A stretch of DNA of 64,000 nt. Source: Actinoplanes sp. DH11 (GTDB lineage Bacteria; Actinomycetota; Actinomycetes; Mycobacteriales; Micromonosporaceae). The notes below the pieces were generated by a model, which made no database searches, was not told the origin of the DNA, and was given only the letters and a program-made list of their open reading frames with translations. Of this stretch, positions 18,285 through 27,142 are shown piece by piece. The first letter of the stretch is position 1; the number at the start of each line of letters is the position of its first letter. The stretch covers positions 1 to 64,000 of the forward strand of contig NZ_JAHWGU010000017.1 of assembly GCF_020873875.1 (NCBI RefSeq). Direction: 5' to 3'. The translations under genes and the position numbers were made by a program.

Positions 18285-18359
18285 GTTGATCTGCTAGCGG
18301 TGCGAAATCGCGGTTTTGACCCCTTGATCACAGCGATTTCGTAGCGCTAGCAGATCAAC
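18285..18359. repeat. 75-bp nested-palindrome element, copy 1
   Basis: Outer arms GTTGATCTGCTAGC (18285-18298) and GCTAGCAGATCAAC (18346-18359) are perfect 14-bp inverted repeats; inner arms CGAAATCGC and GCGATTTCG pair as well, around a non-palindromic centre with TTGATCACA. Near-identical 75-nt copies occur at 33636 and 63137, all in the same orientation. Here it lies between convergent genes. Confidence 0.9.
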
Positions 18360-18442
18360 ATCTCGACATGGGCCGGCGCGTCCGGCGCCGCCGGGCAGAG
18401 GGCACACGGGCTGACACCCGGGCCGTATCGGCTGGCCGGCAG

Positions 18443-18506
18443 GCGGGTGCGGCGGGCACAGGCGGACCCGGGACGCGGGTGCGGCGGGCACAGGCGGACC
18501 CGGGAC
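18443..18506. repeat. 32-bp duplication
   Basis: Two adjacent copies of a 32-bp unit containing GGTGCGGCGGGCACAGGCGG (starting about 18443 and 18475). Non-coding. Confidence 0.7.
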
Positions 18507-18545
18507 ACGCGGGCCGCCGGGGACACACGGGCCGCGGACACGCGT

Positions 18546-18673
18546 GCCACCGGCGGACACGGGCCACCGGCGGACACGGGCCACCGGCGGACACGGGCCA
18601 CCGGCGGACACGGGCCACCGGCGGACACGGGCCACCGGCGGACACGGGCCACCGGCGGACACGGGCCACCGGC
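18546..18673. repeat. 17-bp minisatellite, 7.5 copies
   Basis: Seven exact copies plus a partial one of GCCACCGGCGGACACGG, starting at 18546, 18563, 18580, 18597, 18614, 18631, 18648 and 18665. The lack of mismatches suggests recent expansion. It lies 85 bp beyond the rpiB stop. Confidence 0.93.
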
Positions 18674-18757
18674 ATCATGATGCGTGCGGCAGGTGCCGAG
18701 CCCTCACCCGCAACGCCCACCTGCGCGACGCGCGGGCCGCCGGGAACGCCTGCGGGG

Positions 18758-19225
18758 TCAGGGCAGCTCGGGGAGCGCGCGGTCCTGCTCGTAGGACGAG
18801 AGCTGCGCGATCCGGCGGGCGTGCCGGGGGTTGCCCGAGAACGGCGTGGCGATGAACGTCTCGACGAACGCGGTGGCCTCGTCGAGGGTGTGCTGGCGCG
18901 CCCCGATGGCGATCACGTTGCTGTCGTTGTGCTGCCGGGCCAGTTCGGCGATCTCGGTTTTCCAGACGAGCGCGGAACGGACACCCGGCACCTTGTTCGC
19001 GGCGATCTGCTCGCCGTTGCCGGACCCGCCGATCACGATGCCGAGCGAACCCGGGTCGGCCACCACCTTGGCGCCGGTGTGGAAGCAGAAGACCGGGTAG
19101 TCGTCCTCGGGGTCGTAGGCGTGCGGTCCGACGTCCACCACATCGTGGCCCTGCTTGGTCAGGTGGTTCACGAGGTGACTTTTCAACTCGAAACCGGCGT
19201 GGTCGGAACCCAGGTAAAGGCGCAT
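18758..19225 (-). CDS. rpiB: Ribose-5-phosphate isomerase B
   Basis: A 155-residue isomerase that interconverts ribose-5-phosphate and ribulose-5-phosphate in the pentose phosphate pathway. GSDHAGFELK at the start, GGSGNGEQIAANKVPG (phosphate/anion-binding loop) and ARQHNDSNVIAIGAR are diagnostic. Like actinobacterial RpiB it has Ser/Glu in place of the enterobacterial active-site Cys (GGSGNGE). It is followed upstream on the same strand by the lipase gene, 12 bp away. Confidence 0.96.
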   Translation of the reverse strand: MRLYLGSDHAGFELKSHLVNHLTKQGHDVVDVGPHAYDPEDDYPVFCFHTGAKVVADPGSLGIVIGGSGNGEQIAANKVPGVRSALVWKTEIAELARQHNDSNVIAIGARQHTLDEATAFVETFIATPFSGNPRHARRIAQLSSYEQDRALPELP

Positions 19226-19237
19226 GTTCGAAGTCTT

Positions 19238-20155
19238 TCAGAAGGTGAGTGCCGAACGCAGGGCGGACGCCACCTGGTCCGCCGCGGCCCGGGCTGCGTC
19301 GATGGTGGCCAACTTGCGGGCGAAGCCGTGGTTCACGCCCATGTACCGGGTGTGCACCACCGGGACGCCGGCGGCGATCAGCGCGTCCGCGTAGTCGGCG
19401 CCCTCGTCGCGCAACGCATCGTACTCCGCGGTGATCAACAGGGTTGGCGGCATTCCGGACAGATCGGTCACCGCGAGGGGTGCCACGTCCGGGGTGAGCC
19501 GCAGCGCGGGATCCGGTACGTACGTCTCCCAGGCCAGCTTCATCGAGGCCCGGTCCAGCCCGTACTCGCCGACCTCGTCGTAGGACTCGGCGGAGGTGAG
19601 CGGGTCCAGGGCCGGGTAGATGAGCACCTGGTAGTCGAGCGGGGTGCCGGCGTCCCGCTGCCGGCGGGCGGTGACCGTGGCGAGCTGGCCGCCCGCGCTG
19701 TCCCCGCCGATCGCCAGCCGGGAGGCGTCCAGGCCGAGCCCGGAGCCTTCCTTGCGCAGGTGGTTCAGGACCGTCTCGGCGTCGTCCAGGGCGGCCGGGT
19801 GCACGTGCTCCGGCGCCAGCCGGTAACCGGCCGAGACCACGGCGCAGCCGGACCGGTCGGCGACCCGGCGGCAGAACCGGTCGACCGTCTCGATGCTGCC
19901 GTAACACCAGCCGCCACCGTGCAGGTAGAGCAGCACCGGGGCGCCGATCTTCGTCGCGTAGAGGCGGCAGGGCACCCCGTCGGCGTCGAAGTCGGCGACG
20001 ACCGGCAGCGGCAGCGCCGGACCGGTCTCCGCCTCGTTCGCATCCTCCATGGCCGCCCGCACGCCGAGCAGCCGCGTGTAGGGGTCGGCGGCCAGTTCGT
20101 CGGCGGTGGGACGCCGCCGCAGGGCTGCGGCGGCGTTCACCTGGGGGTGGAGCAT
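19238..20155 (-). CDS. Alpha/beta hydrolase of the hormone-sensitive lipase family
   Basis: A 305-residue esterase/lipase. Oxyanion motif YLHGGGW, nucleophile Ser in IGGDSAGGQLA, catalytic Asp in AEYDALRDEG and His in GVNHGFARK complete the HSL signature. No signal peptide is seen. It sits between rpiB and DUF1015 on the same strand with gaps of 12 and 3 bp, so the three are likely an operon. Substrate unknown. Confidence 0.92.
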   Translation of the reverse strand: MLHPQVNAAAALRRRPTADELAADPYTRLLGVRAAMEDANEAETGPALPLPVVADFDADGVPCRLYATKIGAPVLLYLHGGGWCYGSIETVDRFCRRVADRSGCAVVSAGYRLAPEHVHPAALDDAETVLNHLRKEGSGLGLDASRLAIGGDSAGGQLATVTARRQRDAGTPLDYQVLIYPALDPLTSAESYDEVGEYGLDRASMKLAWETYVPDPALRLTPDVAPLAVTDLSGMPPTLLITAEYDALRDEGADYADALIAAGVPVVHTRYMGVNHGFARKLATIDAARAAADQVASALRSALTF

Positions 20156-20158
20156 CGG

Positions 20159-21355
20159 CTAGCCCAGCTGGGCGAGGACGAGACCGCCGCGGGCCTTGGG
20201 GGTGAACCAGGTGCTCTTGCGGGGCAGCTTGAGCCGCTCCAGGTTGACCTCGACGAAGTCCTCGACGGTCACCGGCGCGATGAGCACGGCCAGCTCGGCG
20301 CGGCCGCTGTCGACCTCGCCGCGCAGCCACTCGACCGGGTAGTCGCCACCGATGTAGGAGATGCGCTTGTCCCCCGGGTCCAGGCCGAGCGTGTCACGCA
20401 GCAGCGCCCGCTCGACGAGGGCGTGGTCCAGGTTCTCCACCGAGGTGCCGGCCGGGTCGGGCGGCAGCCCCACCGCGAACGAGCGGCCTCCCGCGTACAT
20501 CTCGATCGTGCCCTTGGCCGGAAGCTGCGCGGGACGCGGCAGCTCGGTGACCGTCGCACCGGCCGCGCGGAGCCTCTCCAGCAGGTCGTCGAGCGCCGCC
20601 GGCAGCTCGCTCACCAGGCGGTTGTAGGGCTGGATCGCGACCGACGCGGGCGTGGTGATCACGGCCAGGAAACGCGGCAGCCCACCGGTCTGCGCGGCCA
20701 GGCTGCGGTGGTTGCCGTCGGCGACCACCAGTTCACCGCCGCCGGCCAGTTCGAGGAGCTTGTCCTGCTGGGCACCGGGACCGAGCACCCAGATCGCGTG
20801 GGTGCGGCCTGTCGCGTCCTGGTCGGTCGCGTCGGGCTCGCCGGACGCCGCGACCGCGTCCGCGAGGGCCGCGTGCAGCTCCGCACCCTTTCCGGTCTGG
20901 AGCAGGAGTACGGGCGAGAGCAGCGTCCCGATGGCTTCCGCGAGGGCGACGCGCTCGCGCACCTTCGCGATGAACACGTCCTCGTTGCGGATCACCAGGC
21001 CCGGCTCGTCGGCGCTCGTCGAGATCTGCGCGGTCTCGACGGCGCTCCAGAGGCCGTAGGCGGGCGCCTCGCCGGCGCCGGTGATGCGGTAGAGCACGAC
21101 CACGTTCTCGGCCGGGCGGTACTTGCCCTCGGCCTTCGCGCGTTCCAGGCGGACAGCGGCGTCCGGCAGGGAATCGCTGAAGGACTTCCCGAGGGACTCG
21201 GGCGCGAGGTGGGGCATCTCGACGGCCAGCGCGCTGTACGCGTTGGCCTCGATGATCTCGGTGATCTCGGCGTCGTCGGCGAACTCGTCATAATTCTGGG
21301 CCCCGGTACCGCCATTGGTGATCCAGGCCCGGCTGATCGGGTGCACGACCGTCAT
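20159..21355 (-). CDS. DUF1015 family protein
   Basis: A 398-residue protein. HPISRAWITNGGTGAQNYDEF at the start, YRITGAGEAPAYGL, VADGNHRSLAA (a conserved DGNHR motif) and the final VEVNLERLKLPRKSTWFTPK agree with DUF1015. Some members are ParB-like kinases such as archaeal SerK, where the DGxHR loop is functional, so an ADP/ATP-dependent kinase role is possible but unproven. TAAATT lies 7 nt ahead of the ATG on the minus strand, which suggests a leaderless start. It heads a likely operon with the lipase gene and rpiB. Confidence 0.85.
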   Translation of the reverse strand: MTVVHPISRAWITNGGTGAQNYDEFADDAEITEIIEANAYSALAVEMPHLAPESLGKSFSDSLPDAAVRLERAKAEGKYRPAENVVVLYRITGAGEAPAYGLWSAVETAQISTSADEPGLVIRNEDVFIAKVRERVALAEAIGTLLSPVLLLQTGKGAELHAALADAVAASGEPDATDQDATGRTHAIWVLGPGAQQDKLLELAGGGELVVADGNHRSLAAQTGGLPRFLAVITTPASVAIQPYNRLVSELPAALDDLLERLRAAGATVTELPRPAQLPAKGTIEMYAGGRSFAVGLPPDPAGTSVENLDHALVERALLRDTLGLDPGDKRISYIGGDYPVEWLRGEVDSGRAELAVLIAPVTVEDFVEVNLERLKLPRKSTWFTPKARGGLVLAQLG

Positions 21356-21589
21356 GGCAGGCAATTTACCCGGCACGCCTGCGATGCCTGCCAACCGGCA
21401 TGTTCCCGCGTGACCTGCTCAACTGGGCCTTCCGATGAGGATTCACCGGACGGGCCACCGGACTCGCGGTGACGGTCACCGGAGGCGCCACCATGACCGC
21501 GACATCCGGGGGCAGATCCACCCAGACGCCACGCTGGACGGCGATCGTGGACGAGGCGATCGGTTCACTCTCGGGCATGACTCGCTCCG

Positions 21590-21622
21590 CGTTGGATGAG
21601 GTTGTTCACACCCCATCCAACG
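21590..21622. promoter_or_regulatory. Operator-like inverted repeat
   Basis: CGTTGGATG (21590-21598) and CATCCAACG (21614-21622), perfect 9-bp arms, 15-bp spacer. It lies in the 301-bp gap between DUF1015 and the DsbA-like gene. It could be an operator or a weak terminator of the latter (36 bp beyond the stop). Only a doubtful 70-codon frame otherwise occupies this gap. Confidence 0.4.
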
Positions 21623-21656
21623 ACGGACGCGAGGCCGGGAGTCGCGTTTCCCGATT

Positions 21657-22283
21657 TCAGTCGAAGATCGGGTCCAGGTCGCGGCTCCGCTTGAGCTCGT
21701 AGAAGCCGGGCGTGCCGGCGACCAGCACGACACCGTCCCAGAGTTTGCCGGCGGCCTCGCCCTTGGGCGCCGGCGTGATCACCGGGCCGAAGAACGCGAC
21801 GGTCTCGCCCGGGTTCGGGCCCGGCGCGTGGATCACCGGGGTGCCGACGTCCGTGCCGACCGGTTTCATGCCGGCGTTGTGGCTGGCACGCAGCGCCTCG
21901 TCACGGCTGTCGGTGGTCGCTGCGGCGGCCAGCTCGGGGTCGAGACCGACCTCGGTCAGCGCCTCGCGGAACAGCTTCTCGTCGAGCTCGTACTTCTGCA
22001 GGTGAATCCGGTTGCCCAGGGCCGTGTAGAGGTCACGCAGCACCTGCGGGCCGGCCGCCTCGGCGGCGGCGATGCAGACCCGGACCGGGCCCCAGCCCTT
22101 GGTCATGAGCTGCTGGTACTGCTCGGGAAGGTCGCGCCCCTCGTTCAGGACGGACAGGCTCATCACGTTGAAACGGATGTCGAGTGGCCGGACCTTCTCC
22201 ACCTCCAGCAGCCAGCGGGAGGTGATCCATGCCCAGGGGCAGAGAGGGTCGAACCACATGTCGACGGTCGCGCGTTCGGTCAT
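21657..22283 (-). CDS. DsbA-family oxidoreductase, mycothiol-dependent Rv2466c-like
   Basis: A 208-residue thioredoxin-fold protein. WFDPLCPWAWITSRWLLEVE near residue 9 marks the Rv2466c-like group, in which the mycobacterial enzyme is a mycothiol-dependent reductase with a CPWC motif. Here the second Cys is Ala (CPWA), leaving a monothiol centre. VGTDVGTPVIH (the cis-Pro loop) and VAFFGPVI are intact. The start MTERATVDMW was chosen over an Arg/Pro-rich extension. It is divergent from pepN. Confidence 0.9.
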   Translation of the reverse strand: MTERATVDMWFDPLCPWAWITSRWLLEVEKVRPLDIRFNVMSLSVLNEGRDLPEQYQQLMTKGWGPVRVCIAAAEAAGPQVLRDLYTALGNRIHLQKYELDEKLFREALTEVGLDPELAAAATTDSRDEALRASHNAGMKPVGTDVGTPVIHAPGPNPGETVAFFGPVITPAPKGEAAGKLWDGVVLVAGTPGFYELKRSRDLDPIFD

Positions 22284-22393
22284 GGCTTCGATGATCCTCC
22301 TTTTCCGGGTGCCCGGTCGGGGTGAGTTCGGTCGCCGTCGACGCATAGGCTTCGAGGAACACAAGTCAGCTCGAAGCTCGAAGGAGAGTGCAC

Positions 22394-24946
22394 GTGGCCG
22401 GTGTTCACAACCTGACCCAGGTCGAGGCTGCGGAGCGTAGTCGATTGCTCGAGGTGACCGGGTACGACATCACCCTTGACCTGACCGACGGGCACGGCAA
22501 CCCCGGCTCCGACACGTTCCGGTCCACCACAGTGATCACATTCAAGTGCGCCGAGCCTGGGGCGGGAACCTTCGTCGAGGCCGCCGCCGCGAAGCTCCAC
22601 TCCGCGACGCTGAACGGTGAGCCGGTCGACGTCGCCGCCTGGACGCCGGAGAAGGGCCTGCCGCTGACCGGCCTGGCCGCCGAGAACACCCTGGTCGTCG
22701 ACGGCGACTTCGGGTACTCGGCGAGCGGGCAGGGCCTGCAGCGCAGCCTCGACCCGGTCGACAAAGAGATCTACCTCTACAGCCAGTTCGAGACCGCGGA
22801 CGCCCAGCGGACCTACGCGTGCTTCGACCAGCCCGACCTGAAGAGCGTCTTCACCTGGCGTGCCACGGTGCCGGCGCACTGGAAGGTCATCTCCAACATG
22901 CCGGTCGACACCGAGGAGCAGGCCGGCACCGGCGCCAAGAAGATCAACTTTGCGACGTCGCCGCGGATGAGCACCTACATCACCGCGATCTGCGCCGGGC
23001 CGTACCACGAGGTCCGCGACTCGCACGACGGCATCGAGCTGGGCGTCTTCTGCCGGGCCTCGATGGCGCAGTACCTGGATGCCGACGACCTGTTCCTGAT
23101 CACCAAGCAGGGCTTCGACTTCTTCCACGAGCAGTTCGGGGTGCGGTACCCGCTGCCGAAGTACGACCAGCTCTGGGTGCCGGACTTCAACGCCGGCGCG
23201 ATGGAGAACTTCGGCTGCGTCACGCACGCCGAGGCGCACTACATTTTCCGCTCGCAGGTCACCGACTACGAGTACGAGCAGCGCGCCAACACGATCCTGC
23301 ACGAGCTGGCCCACATGTGGTTCGGCGACCTGGTGACCATGCGCTGGTGGAACGACCTGTGGCTGAACGAGTCGTTCGCCGAGTGGGCGAGCCACTGGTG
23401 CAACACCCACGCCACCCGGTTCACCGACGCCTGGTCGACGTTCCTGTCCATCCGCAAGGCCTGGGGCTACCGGCAGGACCAGCTCTCCTCGACCCACCCG
23501 GTCTACTGCGAGATGCCGGACCTGGAGGCGGTCGAGGTCAACTTCGACGGCATCACGTACGCCAAGGGCGCCAGCGTCATCAAGCAGCTGGTCGCCTACG
23601 TCGGGCTGGACCCGTTCCTCACCGGCCTGCGCGCGTACTTCGCCAAGCACGCCTGGGGCAACGCCACCTTCGACGACCTGCTCACCGAGTTGGAGACGGC
23701 GTCCGGCCGGGAGTTGCGCAAGTTCGCCGCGCAGTGGCTGGAGACGGCACAGGTCAACACGCTGCGCCCGATCGTGGAGATCGACGCCGACGGCCGGTAC
23801 CGCAGTGTCGTGGTGAGCCAGGAGGCGCCGTCGGACTACCCGACGCTGCGGACGCACCGGATCGGCATCGGCCTGTACGACCTCGACGGCGACCGGCTGG
23901 TGCGCCGCGAGCTGATCGAGGCGGACGTGGCCGGCGAGCGCACCGAGATCGCCGCGCTGGCCGGGGTCAAGGCACCGGACCTGCTGCTGGTCAACGACGA
24001 GGACCTGACGTACGCGAAGCTGCGGCTGGACGAGCGCTCCCTGGCGACGCTGGTGCAGCACATCGCCGGGTTCGACTCGGCGCTGCCGCGGGCGCTGTGC
24101 TGGGCCGCCGCGTGGGACATGCTGCGCGACGCCGAGATGGCCGCCCGGGACTACGTTGCGCTGGTCTGCGCGGGCCTGCCCGCCGAGACCGACATCAACC
24201 TCACCACCGCCACCCTGCGGCAGGCGGGCATGGCGCTGACCAGCTTCGCCGACCCCGCGTGGGCACCGACCGGCTGGTCCATGCTGGCCGGCCTGGCGCA
24301 GAGCCAGCTGGCCGCGGCCGAACCCGGCAGCGGCTGGCAGCTCACCTGGGCGCGGGCGTTCATCACCGCGGCCCGCACGCCGGAACAGGCCGCCGTGCTG
24401 CGCGGCTGGTTCAGCGGCGAGTCCCGTCCCGAGGGCCTGGTCGTCGACACCGAGCTGCGGTGGAGCCTGCTCCAGGCGCTGGCCGCGCTCGGCGCCGCCA
24501 CCGGCGAGGAGATCGAGCAGGAGCTGGCCGGCGACCTGACGGCGAGCGGCGAGCGGGAGGCGGCGATCGCCCACGCACTGGTGCCGACACCGGAGAACAA
24601 GGCCCGCGTCTGGGCCGAGCTGACCGGGCCGGCGTTGCCGAACTGGAAGAACCGGTCGCTGCTCCAGGGCTTCCAGAGCACCCGGCAGGTGGCGCTGACG
24701 GCGCCGTACGCGGAGAAGTTCTTCGAGGTGGTCGGCGACGTCTGGGCCCGTTCGGACAGCGAGCCGGCGCAGGAGTTCGCCACCCTGGCGTACCCGGCCT
24801 ACCAGATCAGCGAGGAGACGGTGGCGCTGACCACCGCCTGGCTGGAACGCACCGGGCAGCCGGCGTCGCTGCGCCGCCTGGTGGCCGAGGGACGCGACGG
24901 CATCCTGCGGGCGCTCAAGGCCCGCGCGAAGGACAGCGGCCGCTGA
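22394..24946 (+). CDS. pepN: Aminopeptidase N (M1 family)
   Basis: A zinc aminopeptidase of 850 residues. The substrate motif GAMENFG (near 278) and the zinc motif HELAHMWFGDLVTMRWWNDL with the distant Glu in LWLNESFAEW are complete; the ERAP1-type C-terminal helical domain fills residues 530-850. The GTG at 22394 is preferred to 22388 because AAGGAG then has 7-nt spacing. It is cytoplasmic, with no signal peptide. A strong terminator follows. Confidence 0.97.
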   Translation: MAGVHNLTQVEAAERSRLLEVTGYDITLDLTDGHGNPGSDTFRSTTVITFKCAEPGAGTFVEAAAAKLHSATLNGEPVDVAAWTPEKGLPLTGLAAENTLVVDGDFGYSASGQGLQRSLDPVDKEIYLYSQFETADAQRTYACFDQPDLKSVFTWRATVPAHWKVISNMPVDTEEQAGTGAKKINFATSPRMSTYITAICAGPYHEVRDSHDGIELGVFCRASMAQYLDADDLFLITKQGFDFFHEQFGVRYPLPKYDQLWVPDFNAGAMENFGCVTHAEAHYIFRSQVTDYEYEQRANTILHELAHMWFGDLVTMRWWNDLWLNESFAEWASHWCNTHATRFTDAWSTFLSIRKAWGYRQDQLSSTHPVYCEMPDLEAVEVNFDGITYAKGASVIKQLVAYVGLDPFLTGLRAYFAKHAWGNATFDDLLTELETASGRELRKFAAQWLETAQVNTLRPIVEIDADGRYRSVVVSQEAPSDYPTLRTHRIGIGLYDLDGDRLVRRELIEADVAGERTEIAALAGVKAPDLLLVNDEDLTYAKLRLDERSLATLVQHIAGFDSALPRALCWAAAWDMLRDAEMAARDYVALVCAGLPAETDINLTTATLRQAGMALTSFADPAWAPTGWSMLAGLAQSQLAAAEPGSGWQLTWARAFITAARTPEQAAVLRGWFSGESRPEGLVVDTELRWSLLQALAALGAATGEEIEQELAGDLTASGEREAAIAHALVPTPENKARVWAELTGPALPNWKNRSLLQGFQSTRQVALTAPYAEKFFEVVGDVWARSDSEPAQEFATLAYPAYQISEETVALTTAWLERTGQPASLRRLVAEGRDGILRALKARAKDSGR

Positions 24947-24958
24947 CGAACAGTGCGG

Positions 24959-24993
24959 CGCCCCCGCTCCGCGACTGTGGAGCGGGGGCGTTT
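24959..24993 (+). terminator. Terminator of pepN
   Basis: Perfect 12-bp stem CGCCCCCGCTCC/GGAGCGGGGGCG with 8-nt loop followed by TTTC, 12 bp after the pepN stop. Confidence 0.85.
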
Positions 24994-25077
24994 CACATGG
25001 CTGAGTTACTGCGGGATAACCCGCCGGAAACAACGCTGTGTGAGTAGTCTGGCACTCCGCGGTGATGGAGGTGGCCC

Positions 25078-25647
25078 GTGACGATGCTGAACTCCGGTGT
25101 CCCGGCGCGATGGACCGCACCGGAGGGCCGGTGGACCGAACCGGACCTGCACCTGTTCCCGCAGGACGGCCACCGGTACGAGATCGTCGACGGCAGCCTG
25201 CACGTCACCCCGCCCCCGGACGCCCGGCACGACGCCCTGGTCGCCGCCGTGGTCGAGGTGCTGCGCGCGGCCGCGCCGGAAGGCTGGTGGGTGTGCGACC
25301 GCAGCGGTGTCGCCGCCGGCGAGAGCAACCTGGTCCCGGACGTCACCGTGCTGCGGCCCCGGTCCGGCGGGCGGAGCTGGGCCGACCCGGCCGACGTCGC
25401 CCTGGTCGTCGAGGTGGAGTCCGCGGAGACCCGGCAGTACGACCGGTTGCTCAAACCCGCGGTCTACGCGGCCGCCGGCATCCCGGGGTTCTGGCGGGTG
25501 GAGCCGGGGCCGGTGCTGCGCACCTTCACCCGCGACGGCGCCGGCTATCGGGCCCTGGACAGCGTGGAGGGCGCCGAGCAGATCCGGCTCGACGCCCCGT
25601 ACCCGATGCGGGTGTGCCCTGCGCAGTGGCGCCTCGACAAGCCCTGA
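25078..25647 (+). CDS. Uma2-family (DUF820) nuclease-like protein
   Basis: A 189-residue protein of the Uma2 group of PD-(D/E)XK-like restriction-endonuclease folds, which multiply in actinobacteria. Pattern: GHRYEIVDGSLHVTPPPDAR (early Glu), LVPDVTVLRP (Asp), LVVEVESAETRQYDRLLKP (Glu and distal Lys), then YAAAGIPGFWRVEP. Its biological role is not settled. GGAGG is 6 nt ahead of the GTG. It converges on the DUF5130 gene. Confidence 0.85.
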   Translation: MTMLNSGVPARWTAPEGRWTEPDLHLFPQDGHRYEIVDGSLHVTPPPDARHDALVAAVVEVLRAAAPEGWWVCDRSGVAAGESNLVPDVTVLRPRSGGRSWADPADVALVVEVESAETRQYDRLLKPAVYAAAGIPGFWRVEPGPVLRTFTRDGAGYRALDSVEGAEQIRLDAPYPMRVCPAQWRLDKP

Positions 25648-25748
25648 GACGGCCTTGGTCAAGCTTTGAGGCGGCCTCGGGTCAAGCCCTGAGGCGGCCC
25701 GGGTTCAAGCTTCGAGGCAGCCCCGTCAAGCTTTCAGGCGGCCTCGTC
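25648..25748. repeat. Degenerate 25-28-bp tandem repeats
   Basis: About four imperfect copies of a unit containing TTGAGGCGGCC and GGGTCAAGC, filling the gap between the convergent Uma2 and DUF5130 genes. The unit has short complementary parts, so it could act as a transcription barrier. Confidence 0.7.
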
Positions 25749-25760
25749 GCGCGCCGGGCC

Positions 25761-26156
25761 TCAGGACCGGCCGGCGTGTGTGGCCAGCTGGTCGACGCCG
25801 ATCAGCAGGCCACCGGCCAGGTCACCGCCGGCGAAGGCGGCCGCCATGGACAGGCCGGCGAGCTTCGCGTCCCGGTCGGTGATGCGCTTGCGGGCGTCCG
25901 AACCGGTGACGATCTCGAGCTTGCGCTGGTTCGGCGAGACCGCGACCAGCACCGAACGCGACGGCGTCCGGGTGCGGCGGTGCAGGTCCTCGGCCGTCTC
26001 CCGGGTCGACTCGCCCAGCTCGCCGAGGTAGATGCTGAAGTTCAGGCCGGTCACCTGGTCGGCGATCCGGAGCGCCTCGTCGAGACGCAGCAGCTGCCGG
26101 GTCGAGAAGGGGCCCTCGACGGGCTGCTCGACCCGGGTGAGCTCACCACTTGTCAC
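25761..26156 (-). CDS. DUF5130 family protein
   Basis: A 131-residue protein. FSTRQLLRLDEALRIADQVT, FSIYLGELGESTRETAEDLH and VLVAVSPNQRKLEIVTG follow the DUF5130/TPM-like alpha-beta pattern; function unknown. The GTG start at 26156 has GGAGG 5 nt upstream, better than the frame opening at 26219. Its start overlaps the end of the upstream membrane gene by 14 bp, so both are one operon. Confidence 0.85.
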   Translation of the reverse strand: MTSGELTRVEQPVEGPFSTRQLLRLDEALRIADQVTGLNFSIYLGELGESTRETAEDLHRRTRTPSRSVLVAVSPNQRKLEIVTGSDARKRITDRDAKLAGLSMAAAFAGGDLAGGLLIGVDQLATHAGRS

Positions 26157-26445
26157 TTGCGCCTCCTGTCGGGCCGGGCCGGACCGGAGCGCCGGAGCTG
26201 TCCTCGATGACCAGTCCACGCTCGATGGCCGGGGCGGTGTGATGGCCGTCCGCCGTCAGAGCCGGCGCGGCGGTCTTCTCCGGCGCGGCCGAGAGCCACA
26301 TGGCCGGGAAGTCGAACGGCTGGCCAGGGCGGTAACGGCGGGACGGCTTGGAGCGGTCAGAGCCCGTGAGGACGAGCGTCGCCACCGCCCCGATGACCAC
26401 GGCCGGAATGATCACAAAGACCAGAACGGTGCTGATAACTGACAA
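26143..26445 (-). CDS. Small membrane-anchored protein, unknown
   Basis: A 100-residue protein with one N-terminal membrane helix (residues about 4-27, VISTVLVFVIIPAVVIGAV) and a polar C-terminal part with the RRYRPGQPFDFPAMWLSAAP segment that looks conserved. Orientation is probably N-out or signal-anchored. It overlaps DUF5130 by 14 bp. The pair DUF5130 plus small anchor suggests they act together; this is inference. Confidence 0.8.
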   Translation of the reverse strand: MSVISTVLVFVIIPAVVIGAVATLVLTGSDRSKPSRRYRPGQPFDFPAMWLSAAPEKTAAPALTADGHHTAPAIERGLVIEDSSGAPVRPGPTGGASDKW

Positions 26446-26649
26446 CTGAAAACGCCCCCAGGCGCCGGTGACAAAACCTCATCCGAACAACAATCACGGT
26501 AGCGGAGCGCGAGTCGTACCGGAGCGTCGGGTCTCGAACCGGCGTCTCACGCCGTCGGGATCTACGCGGATTGTGGTCGGAGGTGCGAAAATCACCCTCA
26601 CGCGCCGTCCGCGTCCTATCCGCCGCTGACGGCCAGGAGGGGGGATTTC

Positions 26650-27135
26650 ATGCGCATGTCCGTCCCCGCCGCTGTGGCGGCACTCGCCATCGGTCTGGCG
26701 CTCACCGCAACACCCGCACATGCCGCCGCGGCGGTCTTCGTGGAACTGAACCCGAGCACGGCGCCCGCCGGTGACGAGATATCGGTGCGCGCCTCCTGCG
26801 ACGACAACCTCAAACCGGCCACGGTCACCGCGGAGCCGATCGGCGACGTGACGGTGCAGCCCGAGTTCGGCTTCCTCACCGCCACCGTCCGGGTGCCGGC
26901 CGAGACCGAACCGGGCGACTACCCGGTGCGGCTGGCCTGCCCGGACGGCGGTGGCGTCGCGACCGCGACCCTGCACGTCGTGGCGAAGGTGGAACCGACC
27001 CGCGGCCCGGCCACCGGCGGTGGTGGCACCGCGGGCAGCCAGGTCCCGTCGATCCTCGTCGGGGGTGGTCTGGCGGCGATCGCGGCCGCGCTGGTCCTCG
27101 GCGTCGTCTCGGTGCGCCGCAGGCGTCTCGGTTAG
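26650..27135 (+). CDS. Secreted cell-wall or membrane protein with C-terminal anchor
   Basis: A 161-residue protein: signal peptide (residues 1-25, cleavage after ATPAHAAA), an Ig-like beta domain (about 28-118, NPSTAPAGDEISVRASC ... YPVRLACPDGGG, two Cys probably disulphide-bonded), a Gly-rich spacer (TGGGGTAGSQ), a hydrophobic segment (135-155) and a basic tail RRRRLG. This is the layout of a sortase substrate, but there is no LPXTG; the sortase gene follows 7 bp downstream. GGAGGGGGG precedes the ATG. Confidence 0.85.
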   Translation: MRMSVPAAVAALAIGLALTATPAHAAAAVFVELNPSTAPAGDEISVRASCDDNLKPATVTAEPIGDVTVQPEFGFLTATVRVPAETEPGDYPVRLACPDGGGVATATLHVVAKVEPTRGPATGGGGTAGSQVPSILVGGGLAAIAAALVLGVVSVRRRRLG

Positions 27136-27142
27136 GCCGGGC

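Noticed and set aside
18285-18359. 75-bp element as a CRISPR repeat or an intrinsic terminator
   Set aside because: The copies are tens of kilobases apart with no spacers, and no U-tract follows the stems.
18368-21472. 1034-codon plus-strand open frame
   Set aside because: Antisense shadow of rpiB, the lipase and DUF1015 genes, which have clear family motifs on the minus strand.
21366-21578. 70-codon minus-strand frame between DUF1015 and the DsbA-like gene
   Set aside because: No domain, weak ribosome site and odd composition; too little to call a gene, though not excluded.
22280-25120. 946-codon minus-strand open frame
   Set aside because: Antisense to pepN, whose HEXXH and GAMEN motifs fix the coding strand.
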